From Lampris incognitus (taxonomy: Eukaryota > Chordata > Actinopteri > Lampriformes > Lampridae): DNA of 64,000 nucleotides. The translations under genes were made by a program, and so were the position numbers. Of this stretch, positions 24,201 to 35,252 are shown one piece after another. The first letter of the stretch is position 1. The number at the start of each line of letters is the position of its first letter. Under the pieces are notes generated by a model that searched no databases, was not told the origin of the DNA, and was given only the letters and a program-made list of their open reading frames with translations. The stretch is taken from contig NC_079219.1 of NCBI RefSeq assembly GCF_029633865.1, positions 57,593,569 through 57,657,568 on the forward strand. The letters run 5' to 3'.

Positions 24201-27200
24201 GTGCACAAACCTCACATGCTTCAGGTGTCACTAGGTGATCTGGCGTCTCTCTTTAAAGCCCACTGAGGCACATTTGTGATTTGTGATAATAGGCTGACTC
24301 CCCTTTTTCCTTTTTTTCCTTGTTTTTTGTTGATACTTTTTATTTAATATTTTCAGATGACATACAAACAAACCTACAGTAAGTCTACAAAAATAATAAT
24401 AAAAATTTAAAAAAAACATTAGGGCTCCTCTGTTGACAGTATTATGATTTGTGACCAATGAGTTCAAAAGTCTTGTTTAGTTGATAGCATCCTCTATTCC
24501 TCTGATGTAGGCAGACCATTTCTCCCATTTCCTGTGAAAGATCGCTCCTCTGGACCTCAGACAGAAAGTCATCTTTTCCATTGCGTAGATTTCTTTAACT
24601 CTGTCCATCCACTGATTGAGACTCGGGGTCTCAGGTTTGTACCAGGTCTTTGTAATTGTTTTTTTACAGGCCATTAGTAGTATTTTGCACAGATACCAGT
24701 CTTTCTTTTTAATCACATTGTCTTTCAAAGTACAGAAATACAACACTTTAACATCATTAGGAATCTTATATCTCAAAATCTTTCCCACAATTAGGCATAT
24801 ATTTTCCCAGAAAGGTTGGATTTTTGGGCATAACCAGAGGATATGGGAGTGATCGGCGTTCAAGTTTCCGCACTGCCTCCAGCACTGTTCCTGTGATTGA
24901 GAAAATTTGCTCTTTATACGTGGTGTAATAAAGTAGCGGATCAAATTTTTCCATCCAAATATTCTCCACTTCTTTGAACTTGTGGATGAATGCTGTGCAT
25001 TCCACATTGAACACCAGTCCTCCTGTGATATTTCTATGTTTAATTCTTTCTCCCATTTTACTTTAATATATCCTGTGTTGTTCCCGTTCTGTTTCTGAAG
25101 TCCCCAATATAATTTGGAAATAGTTTTTCTATTCTTTTTTTTATAGGCATCAGTCAGAATATCTATCACTGCATTGCCCTCTCTAGACAATGTTGGTTTT
25201 ATTCTTTTATCATAGTTATCTCTTATTTGTAGGTATCTGAAAAAGTCTTTATTTTCAAGTCCAAATTCCTTTTGTAATTCCCCAAAACTTTTAAAGAGTC
25301 CACTGTGAGTTAGTGTGCATACTGCTGTAATGCCCTTGTCCCACCACTGTCTGAAACCGACATCACTGACTCCTGGTTTAAATTTAGGATCTAGTGCAGG
25401 CCAAATTAATAATTTGATGTCTCCCTCCATTTTATATTCCTTCACCATCTTACTCCAAATATCCATTGTTTGTTTAATAATTTCATTATTGCTTTGTTGA
25501 GAGATTTTATTTCCTATGTCTCCTAATGTTGCTTGAATCTGGAAAGTATCTAACTTGCCCTCTATATCTTTCCATCTTGCCTGATACAGGGGGCAGTATG
25601 TACAAGCCAGGAACCTCCCTTGGGCTGCATAAAAGTATTGTTTCAGGTTGGGCAGGGACAACCCGCCCTCCTCTTTTTGTAATTGAAGTGTCTTATACCT
25701 GACCCTTGGTTTCTGTCCGGCCCAGATAAATCTAGATACGAGTTTGTCCCAATGTCTGAAACGTGTCTCCGGAATCATTAGTGGGATGGATTGAAAAAGG
25801 TATAGCAATCTTGGTAATACGATCATTTTTATTACCTCAATTCGTGTCTCAAAATCCATGTTAAAAGCTGACTACCTCCTGATATCCGTCTTAATATTGT
25901 TATCAATCTGATTATAATTTATTTCGAATGTTTTATTAAGATTTTTTTGCCAGTATCACACCCAGATATTTGATCACTTTAGCACTCCATTTGATTTTGT
26001 ATTTTTCTTTTATTTCTTGACCTGGGGAATAATTTAATGTGAGAATTTGTGTTTTTGCTATGTTTAATTTATAACCTGAGTATTTACCAAAGTCTTCTAA
26101 TATCGACATCAGTTTAGGAAAGGTTCTGTCCGGGTCTTGAAGAGTCACTATAACATCGTCTGCGAAAAGCCCTATAATATGTTCCTGTTCTCCTATTTGG
26201 ATTCCTTTTAAATTGTTGCTCTGCCTGATCATTTGTGCCAACGGTTCAATAAATATTGCAAACAAGGTCGGGCTAAGGCAACATCCCTGGCGGGTCCCTC
26301 GTTGCAAAACAAATCTATCAGTTAGACGTCCATTAATTTTTATCCTCGCTGTAGGTTCTTGATAGAGGCTTTGAATACATTGTATTGTCTGTTTTTGAAT
26401 CCCTAGTCTCCCCAGTACCTGATAGAGGAATTTCCAATTGACACAGTCAAAGGCCTTCTCTGCGTCGAGGCTCACTAAAACTGCTCTTCTCCTTTTTGTT
26501 TTAAACCGGATTTAAAATGCATCCAAAACAGACAAACAAGAGATTCATGAGTAACTTCAATGGGAAATAAGTGACAGGACGGATAACATTAAATATTACA
26601 CAAAATTTATTTACAGCTTTTGATAGCAACAGGCGGTGCGGGATCCAGTCGAATAGGTGTCAGTCCCAATCTGGGAGGTCCCGGATCCTGACCTGGCACA
26701 AATTAAGCCCTGCTTCTGACTATGTAGTATAACTTACTGTCCTGGTTCATTTTTAAGGACGGCGTTGGTCTGGATGCCATCAATGACGCCTTTCTCTTGG
26801 AAGCGGCCATCTATAGACTGTTACGCAGACACTGCAGGGACCAGCCCTACTACCTTCATCTACTGGAACTCTTCATTGAGGTAAGATGCAACTTGATTTA
26901 CACACACACACACATGCACACGTGTATTCTAACTTAATCTGTGTTTGTTTTAGACTTCATTCCAGACAGAGCTGGGTCAGGCTCTGGACCTCATGACAGC
27001 ACCACCTGGTCAGATAGATCTCAAAAGATTTACCATGGCGAGGTGAGGGAGGAAGGGAGGAATGTTTTTTCAAGGATGGGCATCAACGGGAAGGGGAGGG
27101 GGATTTACTTGTCAGGGAAATGGAATCAGTGGAACAATGTTATTTTGAAATCCTGGTTGCCATAACACGGTGTGATAAATCTGATGTTTTTCCTCTAGGT

Positions 27201-30200
27201 ACAAGGCTATTGTCAAATACAAGACTGCCTTCTATTCCTTCTACCTCCCGGTGGCAGCAGCAATGTACATGGTGAGTGTGTTTATTCGGTAGGCCTGAAG
27301 GAACAGGAGCAAGACCATGGTGTCTTGTCAGTGGCAGAGAAAAGGGGCAGTGGTTATGTTAAGGTCAAAGAATTAGCTTTAATCCCCCAACCGGGCCGAG
27401 TGAGTAAAAAATAGATATCATTTGTCTTTATCCGCTGTAGAAAAAAAATGTAGTTTGCAGCAGAAAGCAGACTGAAGTGGTGCACCAGTGCAGGAAACAG
27501 GGGGAACTGAGGAGAATGGCAGGATCCTCCCACGCGCTACATCCTCCTGGTGAAACGTGAAACTCCTCACTGTCAGGTGAAAAGAAGCGGCTGGCGACTC
27601 CACATGTATGGGAGGAGGCATGTGGTAGTCTGCAGCCCTCCCCGGATCGGCAGAGGGGGTGGAGCAGCGACCGGGATGACTCGGAAGAGTGGGGTAATTG
27701 GCCAAGTATAATTGGGAGAAAAGGGGGGGGGGTAACTCTTTACAGTTAAAAATAACTCATTACGTTACAGCGTTACTTATTGAGAAAAGTAATGTGTTAG
27801 AGTACTTAAGTATTACTAAAAATGAAATCCTCTTTGAGATTCGTTGTGCATGTTGGTTATCTTGCCCAGAGGGGGCGTAGCCTACTGTACACCTACCTCT
27901 CAATGTATTGACTGTACCGTCATTGCACGGCTCGGTCTACGGCCCACCATTGTGTCTCTGCAGGCTACTTACAGGAATGACAGATGCCGTGTCCCCTTTA
28001 CAGCTCTTTAATAACCGTTATGTCTAGTCAACATAAGAGGAAGAAACGACAGTAGATGCCAGGGGACATTGCTTCGGGCAGCAGCCACTGAGGAGCTGCC
28101 TCAGAATTGTTGCTGCAAGCACAAAAGTACATTTTTGGGTTCCAGGAAATTATAAATTATTCATTGGTTCAGTCAGACTGCATATATGGACGCGGCAGTC
28201 TTTGCTGGCTTTTAGCTGAATAACAAATCACTAGTGACGCTACCTGGGGTAACACGGGGATCGGCGGTTCAAATCCCCGTGTTACCTCCGGCTTGGTCGG
28301 GCGTCCCTACAGACCCAATTGACCGTGTCTGCGGGTGGGAAGCCGGATGTGGGCATGTGTCCTGGTCGCTGCACTGGCGCCTCCTCTGGTCAGTTGGGCT
28401 GCCTATTTTGGGGGGGGGGGGTCATGTGATCCTCCCATGTGCTACGTCCCCCAGGTGAAACTCCTCACCGTCAGGTGAAAAGAAGCAGCTGGCGACTCCA
28501 CATGTATGGGAGGAGGCATGTGGTAGTCTGCAGCCCTCCCTGGATCGGCGGAGGGGGTGGAGCAGCGACCGGGACGGCTTGGAAGAGTGGGGTAATTGGC
28601 CGGATACAATTGGGGAGAAAAGGGGGGTGAAAAAAATCCAAAAATAAAAAATATCGACACTACCTCTCGTCAGTAAATATGGTATTTTAACAGTAATGGA
28701 TTGCTTATCTGAAATAGTAACTGATTACTTGAATTGCAAAACTATCACGTTGGGTTACTCATTACAACAAAAAAAAGTAATCTGAGTACTCTTAACGCAT
28801 AACCTTGTAACTCCTCACCCCCAACACTGCTCCTGACACACAAATGCACACACTTTCTGTGGTGGCTCAGCAGCAACACTGCAAGGCCGACGTTGCACCA
28901 GGCACTGTGTCAGTGTCTGCATGCTAAGTGGGGCCGTCTCAGAAGGATGTGTGTGTACTCGCGCGCACACACAACCCTTTTCTGGATAATTGGAGAACAT
29001 TCTTAAAGAATGCACAGAAGGTAACAGCTGCTGCATCCACCCAGAGCTCACTGATGATCCAGCAGTACAACCAGCAAAACACAAGTGGTGCGGTTCATCT
29101 TTTTTGCTTTGCCTGTGTATGTTTGTGTGCGTTCCTGTGTAACCAACATGCTGTTACAGTACGTGTCGTGTCGTGTGACGTTAGGCGGGAATCGAGAGCA
29201 AAGAGGAGCACAGCAACGCCAAACACATCCTGCTGGAGATGGGGGAGTTCTTCCAGATACAGGTGAATGGGCGTTTGTGTCGTGTTGTTGATCATTTCCC
29301 CCGTTTTGTGGTTGCGCTGTTTGACCCGTGTGCACGGCAGCTCTGATTTCCACACTACCACAAGTCGCGCTGTGCTCTTACGTATCCAACATGTGTTTCC
29401 TTCGACAGGATGACTACTTGGATTGTTACGGCAACCCCGCTGTCACGGGGAAGATTGGCACCGACATCCAGGATAATAAATGCAGCTGGCTGGTAGTGAC
29501 GGCCCTGGGTGTCATGACCCCCGAGCAGAGGGCAGAGCTGGAGGTGAGACTCGGCAAAGTCAGTGATCGGACTTAGTCTGTAGCCAAGTAAATGCTGAAC
29601 CGGACTAGGTTAAAACCTAGTTTAAGGCTGGACCGCGACTACGTTTGTTAAACGGCTGTTCTAACATCGGTTCCATGAACAGCTGACGACATTATAGAAA
29701 CTTGTTCGTGCCGGTTCCTTTTGAAAGAGCAGCAGCCGGTGGTGAAACTCCATCACTCACTCACGGATAACCAGCCGCATGTGTAGGGCTGGCCCCGCTG
29801 TGGCGGTCCAGCCAAAATATTATGTGCAGCATTCTAAACAAGGATCCCAAGGCTCAAACATATTTAAATGTAACTGAATTTGGGTGCCCGGGTGGCTTGG
29901 CGGTCTATTCTGTTGCCTACCAACACGGGCATCGCCGGTTCGAATCCCCGCGTTACCTCCGGCTTAGTCGGGCGTCCCTACAGGCACAATTGTCCGTGTC
30001 TGCAGGTGGGAAGCCGGATGTGGGTATGTGTCCTGGGTGCTGCACTGGCGCCTCCTCTGGTCGGTCGGGGTGCCTGTTCAGAGGGGGAGGGGAGCGAAAC
30101 TCCCTCACTGTCGGGGAAAAGAAGCGGCTGGCAACTCCACATGTATCGGAGGAGACGTGGTAGTCTGCAGCCCTCCCCGGATCGGCAGAGGGGGTGGAGC

Positions 30201-30978
30201 AGCAACCAGGACGGCTCGGGAGAGTGGGGACCAGATACAATTGGGGAGAAAAAGGAGGGACCCCCCCCCCCCCCATAAAAAAAAATGTTAACTAAATTTA
30301 ATTTCATGGTAATACATCAATGGACATCTAGCGCTGGGACGGCATCCAGCACTTTACCTGCGCCCCCATCCATAGGGGTGGTGGTTGTGTCAGGGAGGGC
30401 AACTCATTATGCGGATTGACAAGACCACACCGGATCAGCCGAGGCTCCATACGGGATTGGCTGAGGCCTGGGTTAACAACTGCCGCCATGGAGGCTGTGC
30501 CCTGACAGGGTACCGATGAAAACTGTACAGTCCGCTGTGGCGACCCCTGAGAAACGGGGAACAAGCTGAAAGAAGTCACGCATCAGTGGAATCGAGCCAT
30601 TGAAACTGATGTTTTAAACTTGAAATAAATACACTCGTATCCCAGAACAATACTGCAAGTATTGTTGACGATTAAGATTTTATACTGTTGAGTCATTTTA
30701 CACGATGGTAGTGCAACATACACAACAAGACATTGTTCACCCTGTGCATTAGTAATTTTTCCTTTTCCCCCCTTCAGGCCTGTTACGGACGCCATGATGA
30801 CGCTAGTGTGGAGAGGGTCAAAACACTGTACGACACCCTTCAGATGCCGGCGCTTTACCACAAGCACGAAGAAGAGAGCTACCAGCGACTCCAGAATCTG
30901 ATCGCGTGTCACGCCAAAAACCTTCCCCACTCGGTGTTCCTCAACTTTGCTCAGAAAATCTACAAGCGGAACAAGTGA
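20864..30978 (+). CDS. fdps: Farnesyl diphosphate synthase, 9 coding exons
   Basis: Exons are 20864-21139, 21728-21868, 23029-23109, 26758-26880, 26954-27042, 27199-27271, 29185-29262, 29409-29543 and 30778-30978, with phases fully consistent, giving 398 aa. The enzyme joins isopentenyl diphosphate to DMAPP and then to geranyl diphosphate, making FPP for sterols, dolichol, ubiquinone and prenylation. The first Asp-rich motif DDIMD is at residues 148-152 and is preceded by FF at 143-144, the pair that limits product length to C15. The second, DDYLD, is at 288-292. [16 protein letters not shown] and the basic C-terminus KIYKRNK are present. The ATG at 20864 gives an Arg-rich, acid-free N-terminus ([13 protein letters not shown]), plausibly a mitochondrial presequence as in the long mammalian isoform. 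An internal ATG at 20909 is an alternative. Intron 3 carries a LINE and intron 2 a MITE. Confidence 0.96.
21159..21199. repeat. (TG)n microsatellite in fdps intron 1
   Basis: About 19 TG units shortly after the exon 1 donor. Confidence 0.85.
21322..21659. mobile_element. hAT-type MITE in fdps intron 1
   Basis: 338 bp with inverted termini CAGTGGCGCCCCCA and TGGGGGCGCCACTG. Flanking duplications AGTGGAAC (21314-21321) and AGTGGAAT (21660-21667) match at 7 of 8 positions, as expected for hAT. No transposase. Confidence 0.85.
21932..22877. mobile_element. Non-autonomous DNA transposon in fdps intron 2
   Basis: Inverted ends GGGYGATTCTTCARTT at 21932 and 22877, with GTAA directly repeated on both sides (21928-21931 and 22878-22881). 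The interior is AT-rich with no convincing protein. The 4-bp duplication suggests, but does not prove, a Kolobok/piggyBac-like superfamily. Confidence 0.65.
23110..24299. other. fdps intron 3, non-coding part
   Basis: Contains a pyrimidine microsatellite at 23919-23955 and no recognised exon. A GC-rich block near 23680-23730 can form a short hairpin. Otherwise nothing recognised. Confidence 0.4.
24477..25859 (-). pseudogene. L1-type ORF2 C-terminal region
   Basis: 460-codon open segment continuing ORF2: thumb-region motif [13 protein letters not shown], then [10 protein letters not shown] and [17 protein letters not shown], and a Cys-containing C-terminus ([22 protein letters not shown]). 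Typical of fish L1/Tx1-type elements. Without the N-terminal part it cannot work alone. Confidence 0.8.
25936..26475 (-). pseudogene. L1-type reverse transcriptase domain fragment
   Basis: Contains [12 protein letters not shown] (RT motif A), [21 protein letters not shown] (motif B region) and the catalytic box LFADDVIV (motif C, an F variant of YADD), then YLGVILAKK before a stop. The frame breaks at a run of seven A (minus strand) near 25945-25955. The endonuclease domain is missing. Confidence 0.85.
27493..27735 (+). mobile_element. SINE family A, 3' fragment
   Basis: Tail half only (cctcccacgcgctac, ctggcgactccacatg, gcagccctccccgg, ggggtaattggcc). In fdps intron 6. Confidence 0.75.
28246..28650 (+). 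mobile_element. SINE family A, head-truncated copy
   Basis: Begins at aacacggggatcggcggttcaaatc (box B mutated to ggttcaaatcc). The first ~35 bp of the tRNA-like head, including box A, is missing. Body and tail are intact. In fdps intron 6. Confidence 0.8.
29882..30290 (+). mobile_element. SINE family A, nearly full copy
   Basis: Head gggtgcccgggtggcttggcgg with box B ggttcgaatcc. An internal deletion of ~30 bp lies before the gtcggggaaaagaagcgg block. In fdps intron 8. Confidence 0.85.
30308..30577 (+). mobile_element. Interspersed repeat with ctgtggcgacccct tail
   Basis: Contains gggacggcatccagc and ends with gctgtggcgacccctgag, then gaacaagctgaaagaag, a 3' tail pattern common to fish RTE/SINE-type retroposons. 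Family assignment is from memory and uncertain. Confidence 0.4.
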
Positions 30979-31740
30979 TGGGACGGTTTTGTTTGAGCGG
31001 GACCGGCAGGGCCCGCACTATTCAGCTGACACATTGGTCAACATCTTGCGTACTGTAGTGTGAACCGGGTCCGCTGGTGCTCGAGACTGCGCTGGCGACC
31101 AGCATGGAGCTGACGCTTAGGGAGGCGGGTCAGTTCTGGTGAAACTGAACCCCCTTACTTAGATAGTTCTCCTCTTCCTGTTTTCTCTGTCTCATCTGTC
31201 CACTTGTGAATGTCATCAGTTCGCCCGTCACCTTTTTTTCTGTGTTCTCTCTCTATTTTTTTTTTTTAACCTAATGCATGATGGACAATATCGCTTGTCA
31301 TCACTGCTCTAGAATCCCATGGATTTGTTAAGTGACGGTGGCGTGAATCCCACATGTGTTTTGTTCAGCGGTCATATTGGTCAGCCCTGAGCTGTGCGTA
31401 GTATTTTTACGTGGATTAAAATACAGATGTGCACAGATGCTCCTGCTGACGAGGGTCAGTTACAGTAAAGCGGCTAAGCCGGCGGTGTTGGCTCGGTTTG
31501 AGATCCATAAATGACGACGCAAGAGAGTAAAATGGGATCGTAATAATTTAAACAAAGTGAAAACAGATTTGTAGATTGAAGACGAGGTTTTGTGTTGGGA
31601 TGTGCTCGTAGATCAGGGCAAACTAAAGGGTTTGTTGTCCCTGATGTGCTTATCGCTGCTATAAAGGTTATTAGAACGATGCGACCTGTAATAAAAGACA
31701 CATGACCAAGATTAACCCCTCTTTTTGTCCCTTATTTAAA
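30979..31740 (+). other. fdps 3' untranslated region
   Basis: Follows the TGA at 30976-30978. AATAAA at 31690-31695 is the likely polyadenylation signal, giving a UTR of about 0.73 kb. No repeat seen inside. Confidence 0.65.
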
Positions 31741-31862
31741 CATCCATCCATCATCCAAACTGCTTATCCCCATCGGGGTCGCGGGGATGCTGGAGCCTAT
31801 CCCAGTGGTCACTGGGCGGCAGGCGGGGAGACACCCTGGAAAGGCCGCTGGGCCATCACAGG
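31741..31862 (-). mobile_element. SINE family B, 3' fragment
   Basis: Contains ggggatgctggagcctatccc, ggcaggcggggagacaccc and ggccatcacagg. It runs directly into the 11-bp minisatellite that follows. Confidence 0.7.
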
Positions 31863-32672
31863 TCCGTCACAGCACCATCACAGGTCCATCACAGGGCTGT
31901 CAGGGCCATCACAGGTCCATCACAGGTCTATCATAGGTCCATCACAGGGCTGTCAGGGCCATCATAGGTCCATCACAGGGCCGTCACAGGTCCGTCACAG
32001 GGCTGTCACAGGGCCGTCACAGGTCCGTCACATGGCCGTCACAGGTCCGTCACAGGGCCATCACAGGGCCGTCACAGAGCCATCACAGCACCATCACAGG
32101 GCCATCACAGGTCCATCATAGGACCGTCACAGGGCCGTCACAGAGCCATCACAGGGCCATCACAGGTCCATCACAGCACCATCACAGGTCCGTCACAGGT
32201 CCGTCATAGCGCCATCACAGGTCCGTCACAGGTCCATCATAGCTCCATCACAGGTCCATCACTGGGCCATCACAGCACCATCACAGGTCCATCACAGATC
32301 CATCACAGATCCATCACAGGGCCGTCACAGATCCATCACAGGTCCATCACAGATCCATCACAGGTCCATCACAGGTCCATCACAGATCCATCACAGCACC
32401 ATCACAGGTCCATCACAGATCCATCACAGGTCCATCACAGATCCATCACAGGGCCGTCACAGGTCCAACACAGGGCCGTCACAGGTCCATCACAGGTCCG
32501 TCACAGGTCCAACACAGGGCCATCACAGGTCCATTACAGGTCCATCACAGGTCCAACACAGGTCCATCACAGCACAATCACAGGTCCATTACAGGTCCAT
32601 CACAGGTCCATCACAAGTCCATCACAGGTCCGTCAGAGGTCCATCACAGGTCCATCACAGGGCCGTCACGGC
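31850..32672. repeat. 11-bp minisatellite seeded from a SINE end
   Basis: About 75 units of tccatcacagg with variants (ccgtcacaggg, ccatcacagca). The unit is identical to the terminal ggccatcacagg of the adjacent SINE fragment. Confidence 0.9.
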
Positions 32673-33130
32673 CACATTAAATACGTATCGAGCAAAACTG
32701 TTGGAAATGTTTCAGACTTGTCACGTGTTGGTCATGAGAATATTTCTGGGAAACAGGAAAACGGTTCAGGTGCCCGGTGTTATGGGGCGGGGGCGGAGGG
32801 GGGGGGCGCCCAAGAGTGTCCAGGAGGCGACCACCATCACCCTGGAGACCTGCAAGGAGGACAGACTGCGCGTGCACGCAAGGGAGACTCACGTCACACC
32901 AGTCAGACACAGAAGAGGAGATTTAAACAAATGTATTTAAACAAAGAGTACTAACTCCATAAACTAGCAGCGGATTAGAGGAAATGTTTTAAACGCTTTC
33001 ATTCTGACCCACTCGGGACGGATTAACCCCCCACCCACACACCCCACCCACCCCACCCCCACCACCCAGCTCCCCCTCAGAGTGCTGAGGGGGAGCTGGA
33101 CGATAAAATGTCTGAAGTTGAAGTGGATGC
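32673..33130. other. Non-coding stretch with a dispersed repeat fragment and hairpin
   Basis: 32815-32930 resembles 37770-37880 (gcgaccaccatcacc, gagacctg, gtgcacgcaagggagactc). A perfect 15-bp stem with a 4-base loop lies at 33066-33099 (CCAGCTCCCCCTCAG and its complement). Confidence 0.5.
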
Positions 33131-33133
33131 TGT

Positions 33134-33310
33134 GTGAGGATGATAATACTAGGGGTGTGGTTTGGTGGGGGGCGTGGCTTGATTGGGGGGGGGGTGATGA
33201 CGACAGGCCGTCGCTGTGAGTCTCGGAGCTTCTCCCACGGACGGGGTTGTCGGAGCTCTCCTCCGCTTTCCGGATGGATCCTGTCGTCTAGTCCTCCCCG
33301 AATTGCAACC
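33134..33310 (+). promoter_or_regulatory. Candidate rusc1 promoter and non-coding first exon
   Basis: Contains GC/GT boxes (gggggcgtggc at 33168-33178) and a CpG-richer segment ending in a consensus donor AACC|GTAAGTCG at 33311. The rusc1 translated exon begins with an acceptor at 44996-44997 and 126 bases of leader, so a non-coding upstream exon is required. This site fits but is not proven. Confidence 0.35.
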
Positions 33311-34060
33311 GTAAGTCGATTCGCTTTTCTTTTTTTCTTTTTTTTTTTCCTGCTGTTTTACATTTTAATCGTGCAGACTGCTCTGGCGAAGCACATCTCA
33401 AAAGCCTCCAAAAAGCCATGGTATGAATTTAAATCAGGAAACATTAGGACAAGACGAGCCACCTCTCTTCTGGTCTCATCCACCACCACCCCCACCCCCC
33501 AAAAAAGGATGCTTTAATGCGGCATTATAATTGGATTAAAACGCAATATAAATATTAGGTATATTATTTGCCTCGTTAAGGGGGGGGGGTGGATGGGCCT
33601 GTGTATCAGGGCGATGCGGTTTAAGGTAGCCTATATACACCCCACCCCCCACCTCCATCCTCCCCGTCTCCATCAGCTCCCTCGGATCAATAGATGCACG
33701 GGGTAAATAGGAAGAAAGGTCGGATTTCATATGTATTTATATACACACGCAACAATGCCCTGTTTGTTGTTGTTTGTTGTTGTTGTTGTTTTTTCCCCCT
33801 CGTTTTATTTCCTAGACGTTACTGCCTTTAATGGCCATAAGGTCGGAGGCCCAATGTAAAGCAAGCACTTGGCGTGATTTACACCCCTCGCTGATGTGAA
33901 GGGCACTGTGGAGCAGGCGCGCCGGAATCGTCTCAGAAGTGGGGGGCTGTAATATATGATGTGGATTCAAACACACGACGGCGGGGGGGGGGCCGACAGT
34001 GATACGTATGCGCGAGCCGGGGGGGGGTGCTATAGGAGCTATAGGAGCGCAGCTCCGCGT
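33311..34060. other. Non-coding, poly-T and poly-C rich
   Basis: Short homopolymer tracts and a TTG microsatellite near 33770-33795. 'gcgccggaatcgtctcagaagtgggg' at 33919 is related to 37246-37270, so the edge of the repeat nest is here. No gene seen. Confidence 0.4.
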
Positions 34061-34079
34061 GCCCGTGTTTGCGGTTCTG

Positions 34080-34320
34080 ATACAATAAAGCGCGTTACTG
34101 AAGACACGTGCCCCCCCCCCCCCCCCGTCTTTTTTACTTTGTTGCAGTTCGGCGTCGCGATGTAGCGTTCTGTGTTGCGCCGGAGAGATACATTGTATCC
34201 AGTTTAGAAACCCCCCCCCCCCCACGCTCTCCGCTCTGTTCTACGCCGCTCTGCGTTGACGTCTCTCTCCCTCCGGCCCAACAACTTCGGCCCTCTCCTT
34301 TATCGTCGGTGATGTCACAA
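34080..34320 (+). repeat. Repeat family X, partial + copy
   Basis: tacaataaagcgcgttact through agatacattgtatccag is a diverged direct copy of 38220-38350. It shows the uninterrupted ATAC site used by the solo LTR in the 35-kb copy. Confidence 0.6.
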
Positions 34321-34924
34321 CACGGACCAAACTCTACGTGCGCACGCGTAGAAATATTGCACGAATATTTTTTTTTACACCGATGAAAATATTACGAAAG
34401 GAATTGTAATTCAATTTTGATTCTTTTCGTAATATTTTTACGCATTAACGCGTAGTTAACGCGTAACACGTCGAGTTTGGACGCGTTGACGCGTCATACT
34501 TTTTATGACGCGTGAACACGTCCAAACCACGCGTCAACGCGTCGAAAATTGCCGCGTTAACTCGTACTATTTTGACGTCATTGACAAAAAGGAGACTGCT
34601 GCTGGGTTGTTGGGCCGAAGGGAAGGACGCGTCAGTGCAGAATGGTAGAAAATAGAGAGGCGTTAATTCTGCTGAACACGTGGCTCTTATGTCTGCACAC
34701 ATCGACAGTGCTGCATTTGATTTGGTGCTGTTCTATTGTGCTGGGATCGATTGGTGATGCCTGCGGGCTCTGGGTCGTTTGATCGGGTCTGCCTTTGATG
34801 CTGTGTCAGTCTAAATAAAGAATGCCGCGGAGAGGTTGTGTCGAGCGACAGCGCTGTGTCCTGACGTGATTTCTAAATACAATAGCGGCAACATTACCGT
34901 TGCTATTGTAAGCGCTTATTTTCT

Positions 34925-34996
34925 TGCCCGGTGCGGGATTCGATACGGAGTGTACTGCGCCACAAGGCGACGCCGCTAACCGCTAGGCTAAAGGGC
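34925..34996 (-). other. tRNA-like module inside TRIM LTR (copy 1)
   Basis: On the minus strand box A TAGCCTAGCGG matches TRGYNNARYGG. A box-B-like GTATCGAATCC follows ~40 nt later. Terminal GCCC and GGGC can pair and a CGCC-TTGT-GGCG hairpin sits in the middle. The T-stem does not pair well, so this is a tRNA-derived Pol III promoter, not a functional tRNA. A truncated second module lies at 35163-35219. Confidence 0.6.
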
Positions 34997-35215
34997 CAGA
35001 TCCGTTAGCTAGGGGCTAACGTGTGTTATTAGTAGTTTACAGTCGTCACCCTCCCCGGATGCGCGCCTTCGCGCTTGTTCTTCCCGCGCTCCGAAGAGAC
35101 TTCTGAGGATCTGCAGACTTCCGGATCCCACCGCTGCCACCAATGTAACCTGGTTATTTTCTTGCCCGGTGCGGGATTCGATCCGGCGTGTACTGCACCA
35201 CAAGGCGACGTCACT

Positions 35216-35252
35216 AACCAGACCCGTTAGCTAGGGGCTAACGGGTCTGGTT
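35216..35252. repeat. Perfect 16-bp hairpin in TRIM LTR
   Basis: AACCAGACCCGTTAGC (35216-35231), loop TAGGG, then its exact complement (35237-35252). It replaces the box A region in this LTR, so one LTR of the pair has lost part of its tRNA-like module. Confidence 0.85.

Larger units (their letters stand above)
24300..26490 (-). mobile_element. 5'-truncated L1-type LINE (ORF2 fragment)
   Basis: Minus-strand remnant with the 3' end at the T-rich tract near 24303-24335 and truncation near 26490, just upstream of the RT finger motif. Two open segments, 26475-25936 and 25859-24477, are separated by a frame break. It lies antisense in fdps intron 3. 5' truncation is usual for target-primed LINEs. 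Confidence 0.85.

Noticed and set aside
32677-32954. Short frames near 32.7-32.95 kb as possible exons
   Set aside because: The segment is a dispersed repeat also present at 37.8 kb.
34925-34996. A functional tRNA gene on the minus strand
   Set aside because: T-stem and parts of the acceptor do not pair; the module is repeated inside LTRs of a mobile element.
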